The notes below the pieces were generated by a model, which searched no databases, was not told the origin of the DNA, and saw nothing but the letters and a program-made list of their open reading frames with translations. The position numbers and the translations under genes were made by a program. A stretch of 64,000 nt of DNA from Eudorina sp. 2006-703-Eu-15 (Eukaryota > Chlorophyta > Chlorophyceae > Chlamydomonadales > Volvocaceae): positions 52,349 to 116,348 of the forward strand of contig BDSI01000219.1 in assembly GCA_003117195.1 (NCBI GenBank), given 5' to 3'. Shown piece by piece: positions 1-10,300 of the stretch (positions are counted from its first letter, which is position 1; the number at the start of each line of letters is the position of its first letter).

Positions 1-424
1 AATTATAAAAGGATGGATTTGTGGTGACTGCTGCGGTTCAGCTTTGATCTCTCCGCCGCTGGCGCAAGAGCTCCGGTTCGATAGACAGCGAGCACCGACA
101 CCCCACCTGACCACAAGTCCACGGCAGGGGGGCAAGCTCGCTGGACAAACCTATTACAAGGATGGATTTGAGGGTACTGCTGCGGTTCAGCTTTGATCTC
201 TCCGCCGCGGGCCCAAGAGCTCCGGTTCGATGCACAGCGAGCACCGACGCCGCAACTGACCGCAAGTCCCCGGCACGGGGGCAAGCTCGCTGGACAAAAC
301 AATTACACACATGGATATGAGGTTATTTTAGTGGTCCAGCGTTGACTCCTTTGCCGCGGGCTCAAGAGCTCCGGTTCCATGGACATCGAGCACCGACGCC
401 GCAATTGACCGCAGGTCTCCGGCA

Positions 425-842
425 TGTTGAAAATACGTCGCAGACCTGACGCTGCAACAGCTGACCAACGTCCAGTTCAGTACTAGCTGGACAAGCGAGC
501 TGACATCGTACCTCGAACCACAGGCACACTCAAAGTCCTGACGAGCGATAGATGTTACATTCAGCTAAGGAAACATGCTGGCTGCAGAGATAATATAGCA
601 GCAGCTAAAGATTAATCTTGGTTCCGTACAATAAGACCCACCAAGGCAGGTAGGTCGCGACAGACAAACTTGTTTCTCAGAGAAACACAAACTAGCACCA
701 AGGTAATAAGGACGAAGTCTGACCGAAAAATCACTACACTCCCACGCGGACAGACTTCGTACGACAACTGTACGATATAACTTTCATTCTCAAAGCATGC
801 GGCTATTCCGCAGATAAGGTCAGCTGAAGCAATGTCACAACA
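425..842 (-). repeat. 3' LTR of the copia element
   Basis: A 418-bp direct repeat of the 2481-2791 LTR with a few substitutions and a 3-nt indel. On the plus strand it starts TGTTGAAAAT and ends GTCACAACA. The outer edge is fixed by the CGGCA duplication and by the satellite periodicity. Confidence 0.85.
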
Positions 843-936
843 CGCAGTGGTGGTGACTGAATAAACAAATCAACCAAGCTCCCACGTAGAGCCAAGACAA
901 TGGCGAAAAGCAGGTCCAACCTTCCAAGTCAGCCAA

Positions 937-1931
937 CTACTGCAGGCCCATTCCGCGCACGCAAAACTGGAACTTCTCCTTCGGCAGCGACTTGGTAAAG
1001 ATATCAGCCAGCTGCTCCTGAGTGGAGCACCGCACCATCCGGACCTCACCCCGCTCAACCCGTTCCCTCGCAAAGTGATGGCAGATGTCGACGTGCTTCG
1101 TGCGGGCCGTCGACATGGGGCTCTCAAGCATGGAAATGCACGCGGTGCTATCGCACTTGATCGGGACGGCACCCGAGCGGACCCCCAAATCCTTCAGCAA
1201 ATGACGCATCCACAGGGCGTCCTTGATCGCAGCAGCAGCCGCCATGTACTCGGCCTCCACGGTTGACGTAGCCACCGTAGGCTGCAGCTTCGATGACCAG
1301 TTGATCGCTCCTCCGTTCAGCATGTAAACAAACCCCGTGGTCGAACGGCGGCCCTCAGATCCCGCCAAGTCCGAGTCACAAAAGCCCACAGCAGGCGCCC
1401 CTCCCCCGAACCGAATGCCCAAACCCTGGGTTCCCACCAGATAACGCAGCACGCCCTTTGCTGCATTCCAGTGATCGACTGTCGGCTTGGTCATAAACCG
1501 AGCCAAGGCTCCCACGGCGAACGAGATATCAGGCCGCGAGCACACAGCCAAGTACAGCAGGCTCCCCACTACCTCGCTGTACGGGAACTTTGCCGAATCC
1601 AACGGCTCACCCTCCGACGTATGGCGCACATTCGCGTCCATAGGCGTGGCCCGCGAATTCGACTCAGTCATCCCGAATTTCTCCAGCAGACTCACAACGT
1701 ACCGCTTCTGGGAAATGTGCAGGGTACGAGCAGCCCTGTCACGCGTTATTTCAAACCCCAGATAGAAACGCGCCTCCCGCAGATCCCTCATGGCAAACGC
1801 ACTCATCAACTGCGACTTGACCTTCTCGATAATAGCCACAGACTTGCACGCGATCAGCAAATCATCCACGTACACAAGGACGTACACCAGCTCTCCATTT
1901 TCCTGCTTAACAAATAGACCAGGGTCAGCCA
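937..1931 (-). pseudogene. copia RT (3' half) and RNase H
   Basis: The minus-strand frame reads through the copia RT core (YVLVYVDDLLIACKS), the connection region (YLGFEITRD..., VVGSLLYLAVCSRPDISFAVG) and the RNase H domain (GFCDSDLAGS, TVEAEYMAAAAA, TKHVDICHHF, ADIFTKSLPKEKF), ending at a stop at 937. This order and these motifs are characteristic of Ty1/copia pol. No stop interrupts it, but the 5' half of RT, integrase and protease are absent, so no functional polyprotein can be made from this copy. Confidence 0.92.
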
Positions 1932-2280
1932 TCGATGATTTGCTGATCGCGTGCAAGTCTGTGGCTATTATCGAGAAGGTCAAGTCGCAGTTGATGAGTG
2001 CGTTTGCCATCAGGGATCTGCGGGAGGCGCGTTTCTATCTGGGGTTTGAAATAACGCGTGACAGGGCTGCTCGTACCCTGCACATTTCCCAGAAGCGGTA
2101 CGTTGTGAGTCTGCTGGAGAAATTCGGGATGACTGAGTCGAATTCGCGGGCCACGCCTATGGACGCGAATGTGCGCCTTAAGTCGGAGGGTGAGCCGTTG
2201 GAAACGGCAAAGTTCCCGTACAGCGAGGTAGTGGGGAGCCTGCTGTACTTGGCTGTGTGCTCGCGGCCTGATATCTCTTA
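1932..2280 (+). pseudogene. Inverted RT segment inside the copia element
   Basis: The plus strand encodes DDLLIACKSVAIIEKVKSQL onward to VVGSLLYLAVCSRPDIS, the same stretch encoded on the minus strand at about 1525-1873. The two arms form a large inverted repeat around a centre of about 60 bp. They differ at several positions (for example RLKSEGEPLE here against RHTSEGEPLD), so the inverted piece is either diverged or came from another family member. The arm stops at 2280, where the Gag fragment begins. Confidence 0.88.
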
Positions 2281-2281
2281 G

Positions 2282-2411
2282 GTAGCTCGAAATCGGACTC
2301 CAGCACCTCGTCCAGATCAGCCTCCTCGAGAACAGCAAGCGTCTTCTGTTTCCACTGGCGAGCGTTCGAGGACGACAGCTCTTCCAGATAGGTTTCCTTC
2401 GACGAAGGCAT
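2282..2411 (-). pseudogene. Gag N-terminal fragment of the copia element
   Basis: A minus-strand frame from the ATG at 2411 gives about 43 residues starting MPSSKETYLEELSSSNARQW, then charged helical sequence (EEADLDEVLESDFELP). Position just downstream of the LTR and primer site marks it as the start of the copia polyprotein. It stops abruptly at the junction with the inverted RT piece. Identification rests on position more than on motif. Confidence 0.6.
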
Positions 2412-2468
2412 GTTGGGCAATCACACTTGCACACAACAAAACAGACTCAACAGCCACCGCGTGATCCG

Positions 2469-2480
2469 GGGCTCATAACC
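2469..2480 (-). other. Primer binding site, half-tRNA (initiator Met) type
   Basis: Directly next to the 5' LTR the element strand reads GGTTATGAGCCC. Its complement, GGGCTCATAACC, matches the anticodon-stem region of eukaryotic initiator tRNA-Met and not the tRNA 3' end. Drosophila copia is known to prime from an internally cleaved initiator tRNA in this way. The match is seen directly; the priming mode is inferred. Confidence 0.7.
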
Positions 2481-2791
2481 TGTTGAAAATACGTCGCAGA
2501 CCTGACGCTGCAACAGCTGACCAACGTCCAGTTCAGCACTAGCTGGACAAGCGAGCTACCATCGTACCTCGAACCACAGGCACACTCAAAGTCCTGACGA
2601 GCGATAGATGTTACATTCAGCTAAGGAATGCTGGCTGCAGAGATAATATAGCAGCAGCTAAAGATTAATCTTGGTTCCGTACAATAAGACCCACCAAGGC
2701 AGGTAGGTCGCGACAGACAAACTTGTTTCTCAGAGAAACACAAACTAGCACCAAGGTAATAAGGACGAAGTCTGACCGAAAAATCACAACA
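2481..2791 (-). repeat. 5' LTR of the copia element (shortened)
   Basis: Begins on the plus strand with TGTTGAAAATACGTCG, like the other LTR, and ends AATCACAACA. It is 311 bp against 418 bp for its partner. Most of the difference is one internal deletion of about 100 bp bounded by a short 'tcac' repeat. Its end at 2481 abuts the primer site directly. Confidence 0.85.
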
Positions 2792-3540
2792 CGGCAGGGG
2801 GGCAAGCTCGCAAGACAAACCTGTTAAAAGGATGGATTTGAGGTTACTGCTGTGGTTCAGCTTTGATCACTCCGCCGCGGGCGAAAGAGCTCCGGTTCGA
2901 TGCACTGCGAGCACCAACGCCGCAACTGACCGCAAGTCCCCGGCACGGGGGCAAGCTCGCTGGACAAAACAATTACACACATGGATATGAGGTTATTTTA
3001 GTGGTCCAGCGTTGACTCCTTTGCCGCGGGCTCAAGAGCTCCGGTTCCATGGACATCGAGCACCGACGCCGCAATTGACCGCAGGTCTCCGGCAGGGGGG
3101 CAAGCTCGCAAGACAAACCTATTGAAAGGATGGATTTGAGGTTACTGCTGTGGTTCAGCTTTGATCACTCCGCCGCGGGCGAAAGAGCTCCGGTTCGATG
3201 CACAGCGAGCACCAACGCCGCAACTGACCGCAAGTCCCCGGCTGGGGCGCAAGCTCGCCGGACAAAACTATTAAAAGGATGGATTTGAAGCTACTGCTGT
3301 GGCTCAGCGTTGACCCCTTTGCCACGGGCTCAAGAGCTCCGGTTCCATGGACAGCGAGCACCGACGCCGCAACTGACGCAAATCCGTGGTAATGGCGCAA
3401 GCTCGCCGGACAGAACGCGTTATATATTATTTTATGAATGCTGAAGCGGTTCGGCTTTGACCTTTCTGCCGCGGGCTCGGTTCCACGGACAGCGAGCATA
3501 ACGAGCAGCGCGCCAGTCTTATTTCGACGGTCCATGTGCT

Positions 3541-4229
3541 TTCACGCCCATTTCATTCTAGCTATTACATATGGAGGACTACAATGACCTGAGTTTTAGC
3601 GCGTGGCTGTTTTTACGTTGGGCATGAAGGCCTCTGCTCGGCAGGCAGTTCTCCAAATCCTTCGGCAAACGAACATGCTCTCCTCATCAAAGAAGATCAT
3701 TATCAGAGTTATATCTTTACAACCATTTTGATGGGAGATTCGCCGCGTAGTGCGGAAGAGGACTTACGTGCTTATGTCCTGGAAGCGTTCGCCTCGGAAA
3801 GCAAGGTAACTACCATGCTCGCATCATTCAGTAATAGGGCGGAATTAGTTATATATTTGTTAGCTATTATCATGGCGAATTGCGGTGTGATGCTTGCTGC
3901 CGGCTAGTCCGGTAATTAGCGAGCATGCTCGGAGCACGGTTGTCCGGTCCAGTCGCTGCTCGGCAAGTCGCGCAAAACTTCCGATATACATCCCCGCTTT
4001 GCTTGCCGCCAACATAGTTTGCCTTATAGACTGCATATCAGCGGGCACCGGATGCTTTCCTCGCGACCTCGCGAAAGTCAATTGTCCATTGAAGTGCGAA
4101 GGCACTTCTCGCTCCGCCCGAATTTTCCCTGCCGCCTATTTACATGCAATAGGCATTAACAAATCATAATACGTAGGAGTCGCGGTTTGCGCCAGTATGC
4201 TACAAGCTGGTCAGCTTGAGGGGGGCTGT
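3541..4229. other. Intergenic, no gene seen
   Basis: More AT-rich, apparently unique sequence between the two satellites. Short open frames on both strands (up to about 120 codons near 4160-4530) have no recognisable motif and no splice-supported neighbours. Nothing here can be called. Confidence 0.5.
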
Positions 4230-7200
4230 AGCTCAGCAATTTCATTTCAGTTTCCGGTCGAGCTGGTGAACGCGCTGGTGAAGGAAGGTGCAGCATGCGC
4301 GAGGGTGGCGTCGCGTGTGCGAGCGGGGGCGAGAGGGGTGTTGTAGTGTAGGCGGGCGTCCCAAGAGAGTGGCGCTTGCACCGATTCCCAAGCTTGCACG
4401 GGGTTTGTTGCGTGTGCGGTCGGGGGAGATACGTGCTATGGTGTGGGCGCGTGTCCCAAACTTGCGCGTGGGTGGCGGCGACTGCGAGCGAGGGGAGTGA
4501 CGTTCTGTGAGCGGGCGCGCATCCCATGACAGTGGCGCTCGCAATGCCAGGCGCGGCGCACCCGTGTCATTAGCGCGGGGATGGTGGCGTGTGAGGGCGG
4601 GGGCACCATCGTGGGGGCGGGGGAGACACGTGCTGTGGTCTGGGCGCGCGTCTCAAGTCAGCGGCTGTGGCACTGCCAGGTGCGGTGCATCTTTCCCACT
4701 TGTGCGGGGGTGGCAGGCTGTGTGAGCTGGGGGAGTGACATGCTGTGGTGTGGGCGCGCATCCGAAGTAAGTGGCGGTGGCTTAGCAAGAGAAATTGAGA
4801 GTGACCGTGGGCGTGTGTAGAGGAGGGGCGTGGGGCAGCAGGAGGGTACATGGCGTTTGTGTTGCCTGGAGGGAGACGCCGGCACGGTGAACCCTTCCCA
4901 CTTGTGCCGTGGTGGCGGCGTGTGCGACGGGGGGAACAGAGGCGTCCAAAATTAGCGGCGCTCGCACTGTCATGCGTGGCCCACCCTTCTCAGTAATTAG
5001 CGCGGGGATGTGTCGTGCGTGCCTGAGCGGGTGTTCGCATATACACGGGGGCGGTGGTGTGTGCGGGCGGGGGGAGGGACGTGCTGTAGTGTGGGCGTGC
5101 GTCCCAAGACAGCAGCGATCGCATTGCCCAGAGTGGCGCGACGTTCCCAATTTCGCGTGGATGTGGCGTGAGTGGCGGTCACACTGCCCGGCATGGTGCA
5201 TCCTTGCGCGGGGATGGCTGGGTGTGCGGGCGGGAGAGAGATGTGCTGTGGTGTGGGTGCATGTCCCACAGAAGGTTCGATGGCACTGCCTAGGCGCGCC
5301 GCAGCCTTCCGGCTTGCGCAGAGATGGTGGCGTGCGCGAGCGGGGGGCACAGAGGTGCTGTCGTGTGGGGGCACGCGTCTCAAGTCAGTGGCGGTCACAG
5401 TGCCAGGTGCGGCGCATCCTTCCCGCTTGCGTGGGGATGGCGGCGTGTGCGAGCGCGGGCAGAGACGTGCTGCAGTGCGGCAGCGTGCCCCAAACTTGTG
5501 CTTGGGTGACGGCGTGCACGCGGAGGTGGAGGCGGGTAGTGAGGCCGCGCGCGTGTCCCAAACTTGCGCGTGGGTGGCGGCATGTGTGAGCGGGGGGAGA
5601 GAGGTGCTGTGGTGTGGGCGCACGTCTCAGCGGGTGTCACCACATACCGCGACCCCCGCCAACTCCAAATGGGTGCGCACCGCAACGTATACCAGCGGCC
5701 GCGCCCCGCTCGCACACGCCGCCACCCGCGCGCGGTCCTGGCATACTCTTCGTGGAGCTACGGCGAAGGTCGCTTCCCGTCCTCCTATGCTGGAGGGGCA
5801 GTGCGTGTGTATGCACACCGGGAGGAAGATGCCTGGAGGGAAGTGCAGCATGGGTGCCACGGTGCACGGACGGAAGGGCGAACTCACTTGTGCGGGGGTG
5901 GCGGCAAGCGCAAGTTGGGGGAGTGGCGTTCTGCAGAGCGGGTGGGCGTCCCATGACAGTGGCGCTCAAACTGCCAGGCGCTGCGCAACCAATCCCAATT
6001 GCGCGAGGGTGGCGGCGAGTGCGGGTGGGGGAGGGACGTTATGTAGTGCGGGTGCGTTTTTCAAAGGCAGTGACGCATATTCGCGTTCGCGTTTCGACAG
6101 CACTTCGCTAACAGTGATGATGGCACTGCCAGGCGCACCGAACCCTTGTCACTAGCGCGGGGGGTGGCGGCGTGTGTGGGCGGCGGAGAGACGTGCAGTG
6201 GTGGGGGCGCGTGTCCCAAACTTGCGCATGGGTGGCGGCATGTGTGAGCGGGGGGCACAGAGGTGCCGGGGAGTGGGCGCAAGCTTCCCAAGTCAGTGGC
6301 GGTGGCATTGCCTGGCTCGGCGCGCCCTTCCCACTTGTGTGGGGGCGGCAGCGAGTGCGAGCGTGGGGAGAGAGGTGCTGTGCGGCAGGCTGTGCGGGGG
6401 CCCTGCACCGGGAGAGAGCCATCGTACCGCGGGCACGTGTCGCAAGCAAGAGGCGGTCGCAGTGCCCGGAGTGCGTACGGGTGGCGGCGAGTGCGAGGGG
6501 GGGAAGACACGTTCTGCAGAGCGGGTGGGCGTCCCATGACAGTGGCGCTCAAACTGCCAGGCGCTGCGCAACCAATCCCACTTGCGCGAGGGTGGCGACG
6601 AATGCGGGTGGGGGAGGGACGTTATGTAGTGCGGGTGCGTTTTTCGTTGGTCCTGAGGCAGTGGCGATGGCACTGCCAGGCGCGGCGTACCAGCGCGGGT
6701 ATGACAGCGTGTGCGGGCAGGGGGAGAGACGTGCTGTGGTGTGGGAGCGTGTCCCAGGAAGCGTCAGTGGCACAGCGGTGGCACTGCCAGGCGCGGCGCA
6801 CCCTTTCCACTTGCGCGTGGGTGGCGGCGAGTGCGAACGGGGGGAGGCACGTTCTGCAGAGCGGGCGGGCGTCCCATGACAGTGGCGCTCGAACCGCCAA
6901 GCGGGGCTCACCCATTCTCACTCGCTCGGAGGCTTCGGGCCGTGCAGGCGGGCGGGGGGGGGTACCAAAGTGCGAGCGGAGGGAGAGGAGTGTTGCAGAG
7001 CAGGCGGGCGTGCCATGACAGTGGCGCTCGAACTGCTTGTGCGGGGATGGCGGCGTGTGTGAGCGAGGGGAGATAGGTGCGGTCGTGCGGACGCAGTGGC
7101 GCTCGCATTGCCAGGCGCTGCGCACCCATTCTCACTTGCGCGAGGGTGGCGGCGAGTGCGTGCGGGGGGAGACACGTTCTGCCAGAGCAGGCGGGCGTCC

Positions 7201-7248
7201 CATGACAGTGGCGCTCGAGGGAGGGCCTCCCTCGAGCGCCACTGTCAT
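4230..7248. repeat. Degenerate GC-rich satellite
   Basis: About 3 kb built from variants of a unit of roughly 110-140 bp. Recurrent phrases are 'gtgctgtggtgtgggcgcg', 'cgtcccatgacagtggcgct', 'ctgccaggcgcggcgcaccc' and 'gcgagggtggcggcgagtg'. A near-identical block of about 135 bp recurs at about 5925-6062 and 6508-6646, indicating later segmental duplication. Many open frames on both strands come from the stop-poor GC-rich repeat and are not genes. Confidence 0.85.
7202..7248. repeat. 47-bp near-perfect palindrome at the satellite edge
   Basis: Arms of 23 bp (7202-7224, starting ATGACAGTGGCGCTCG, and 7226-7248) are perfect reverse complements separated by a single G. The left arm is the common satellite phrase; the right arm is its inversion. 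The array ends here and unique sequence begins. Confidence 0.95.
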
Positions 7249-7367
7249 CATCTCCCAAAGGCCAAAACTGCGCCGAGTTGGGATCTTGTAAATCTGTTCC
7301 AGACAACATCATTTTCATTCATTTGCAACAAATGGCTTCAGCACATACAATAAGGTAGCAAACGCTC

Positions 7368-10300
7368 ATGGCGACGGCTTGGAGCCTCCGGGACTTTATT
7401 TTTGGCTGTGATAACCTGAACGACGAGGAGAAGAAGCTTTGCTACGATGCGCTGGACAGGGAAGGATTTGAGGATCCAACGAAGCGCGAAACTTTTCTCG
7501 CTCTCAACGATGCCGAGCTGCAGGCCGTTGGCATCAGGCGGATGGCCACACGCAAGGCTCTGCGAATGGCGATGGGTGAGCCGTTGTTGTTGCCGTCGCC
7601 ATCGTCGCGGGAACCTGTGCCCTGCTATCCAATTGACCGACCAACCGATGAGTATCCTGAGAGCGTGTTTGGGAATCTTGTTGCGTGCTACCGTTTGCAG
7701 TATGCCGAATGCGGTATGCGGGAGGCTCGGGAAGCGTCGCTGGGTGGTTGGGAGAGCTCGTGCAGTGGCATGCACGTTGGGACCAAGACAACAATGGCAG
7801 CGTAGTGCACGCGCGTTTCGCGTTTCCGCGCGTCACATTTACACACTCTGACATGCGACTAGTGTCCCCCGACCGCTCTATGCAGCCTCGGTGGCTGGTC
7901 TTGGCGTGGGGAGCGCGGCTGGAGCCGGTGACTTTGAAGTCTGGCCTAGGGACTGGCTTAGGGCCTCAGCAACCAGAGCTACCGCAAAAAGCGCGGATGA
8001 GGTAGCTTGCAATCGTGGGCACACCTGTACGAATCCCAAAGGCAACCAGTTGCCCTTCCGACCAATAATATCTTCAAAGCGGGTTGGGAGGGGGAACGCA
8101 CGGGGAAAGGCCGGGAAGGGGTAAAGTGTCGCCTGAGTGTCAACTTGTGCCAAAATATGTTTACAACGAAAGCTTAGCCCAGCTACGACCGCATAACCGG
8201 GTCACCACGCAAGGGATAGTCCCGACAGCAAACAGCCGCCTAAGGCACCACCCGAGCAGGGAGTCGCACGTCACACTGTCTGCTGTCCCCTTTGAGGCTA
8301 GCAGGCGCGTTATGCATGCCGCGTGAAACCGCCCTGCCAGCGTTGCGCTCAACCCCGTTGCGATTGCAGCGGCATACAGGTTCTCACCTACATGTGCCCC
8401 CGGCTGTTTCCAAGTCGTGCAGGCGCGGTGGCGCCGGAAGGCCCCGGCCAATGGAGCACGGCAGCTGGCGGTGAGTTGTTAGTTGGTTGTTGGTTGCTCT
8501 GATCGGCACTGATCGGGACGGGTTAGGGGCCTCAGCCGTTGGATTTCCGACATTGAGAGCTGGGTGATTCCTCAAGTTCCTGCATTGCAGGGCTCCTGTT
8601 GGGCATGGGAAGAGGGTTGTTTTTTTAGGGGGAGCGTTCGGCGGGTTTTGGTAATCGTTTACTAGGTTGGGGATGGCCTTATGTCGGGGGAGCGGAGGCC
8701 GTTGCCGGGGGTGCTGACCTCTATATCGGAAGGGCAGCACCGAGGCCGTCGCGCGGTGGGGCGGGTGGGTCGTTGCTGGGGGCTGCGGGGTGTACTGGGC
8801 ACCATCACATTCGCGTTGCAGACACCGCATTTGCTGCTGATGTTAAACGGCGCCGCTTTAGGGTCGATAGGCACCGCCGCCAAGCGTTGTTCGGTGTCCA
8901 GGCGATGGCCAGGTAGCCAACATCAGCCTTGCGGCGCAAGAGCAGCTCCGAAGTCTTTCCTGCGAAAGGAATGTTGCAGAAATGTGAAAGTGCTGTTTGC
9001 ATGAAGGGACATTTCCTGGCATTGCTGGCAACAACTTAGCGCACTGCTGAGACGATGCCATTACCGCGAGAGCCTGAACCCTTTTATGCTATTAATGATC
9101 CTTAACATAAACTCATCGTCTTCCTTATAATTCCAGCGTTGACGGTCTTGCGCAAGCTGTTCATCCATAACACAAGGCCCACAAAGCAAAAACGCAAAAA
9201 TCCAAAAACATACTGAGCCCAAGAACTTGACCTCTCTTAAACTTCGGTCAAACGGAAAACCTGCCTCAGCATACAGCGTGTAGCCGTCCTTCAGACCTTG
9301 TTGTGCTTCAGCACTCTCGCATCCAACACCACAACGCACGAACGAGCGGTCAGCAGAAAGGAGGCTCACAACTATAGATCTTAAACAGTACCTGGACCTC
9401 GGAGCTCAGCAGCCCTTGCATCGGTTGCGAAAGCGCTACTGCACAGTTTCGCCTAGCGCGCCACAAGCGCAAGCCATGGACCAGGAGGCCCAGGATGCCA
9501 AGCTAATTGTCCATCTTTCAAAAGCATTCAATAAGGACGAGGTGTGGCAGCTGGCCGCTGCAGAAGCATGGAGCAAGGCCACGAATCTGGAACGTGTGCT
9601 AATTCGCGGTAGCACAGCGGCCAAACAGCTGAAGCTCGTGGATGTGCTTATCCGTAAAAGTAGGTCATGCACTGGGAGCTGAGAAGGCTTGAAGTGTCGG
9701 GAGGCTCTGTGTCGCTGGCTGAGTGGGAGGGTTCTCGTGCCTGAAACTTGAAACAACTCGTAATCTCCACGGGCCCCCCGACCGCTCCCATGTCCTGCAG
9801 CCTCGGCGGCTGGCCTCGGTGCGGGGAGCGCGGCTGGAGCCGGTGAGTTGGTTGTGCTAGCCCAGGCTTGACCTGAGCTAAGACTCCGGCTCGACTGTCC
9901 CGCGGCGGTGTAGTTTGTATATGTTTGAGCTATCGTGAACAGCGCTGCTGGTGAGCATTTCAAGAGGCTGTAGGGTGGGCATCGGCACATTGGTAGTTGT
10001 TGGGGGCTGCGGGGTGCGGCGTGGCGCGCTCGGGGCATCAGAAAGTGCCATTCAGTGGGAGGCGGGGCCACCATCCAGGTTCGTCTCCTTGAACGAAACG
10101 TTCCTCAATATAGCTTTAAACCTTGCGTTGTCTGAGTTCTGACCTTAAATCCTTACGGAAGCGGATTAGTGGGCATGATCGTGACAGGATCCGCTTGGGT
10201 CTGGGGCGAGGCCCCGGACGTGGAGCGGCATTGCAGAGGGGTGCGGGACGAGCTTCAAAGATGTGTTGCGTCGGGTTTGGTCGAAGGAATGTGTTGCCAG

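Larger units (their letters stand above)
425..2791 (-). mobile_element. Ty1/copia retrotransposon, internally deleted and rearranged
   Basis: Both ends carry a TGTTG...CAACA repeat (425-842 and 2481-2791), flanked by the 5-bp direct duplication CGGCA (420-424 and 2792-2796). Read on the minus strand the order is: 5' LTR, primer site, a short Gag start, an RT fragment in inverted orientation, the authentic 3' half of RT, RNase H, and the 3' LTR. Most of gag, the protease, the integrase and the 5' half of RT are missing, so the copy is non-autonomous. A purine-rich stretch just inside the 3' LTR (about 876-890 on the plus strand, complement GTGGGAGC) is a plausible polypurine tract. The two LTRs look nearly identical apart from indels, which suggests a fairly young insertion. 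Confidence 0.93.
1..3540. repeat. 149-bp satellite, interrupted by a copia element
   Basis: Tandem units recognised by a shared 'atggat' start lie at 13, 162 and 311, then 2832, 2981, 3130 and 3279, always 149 bp apart. Each carries the phrases 'agctccggttc' and 'gcaagctcgc'. The unit beginning at 311 is cut at 424 by the retroelement and resumes at 2797: 114 nt plus 35 nt gives exactly 149. The units at 311 and 2981 share a variant that the others lack, so the array has some higher-order structure. The last unit, after 3410, is degenerate. Open frames across it are by-products of the repeat and are not called as genes. Confidence 0.93.

Noticed and set aside
4156..7125. Dozens of open frames of 80-327 codons in the GC-rich satellite
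   Set aside because: They follow the repeat, overlap on all frames and contain no domain.
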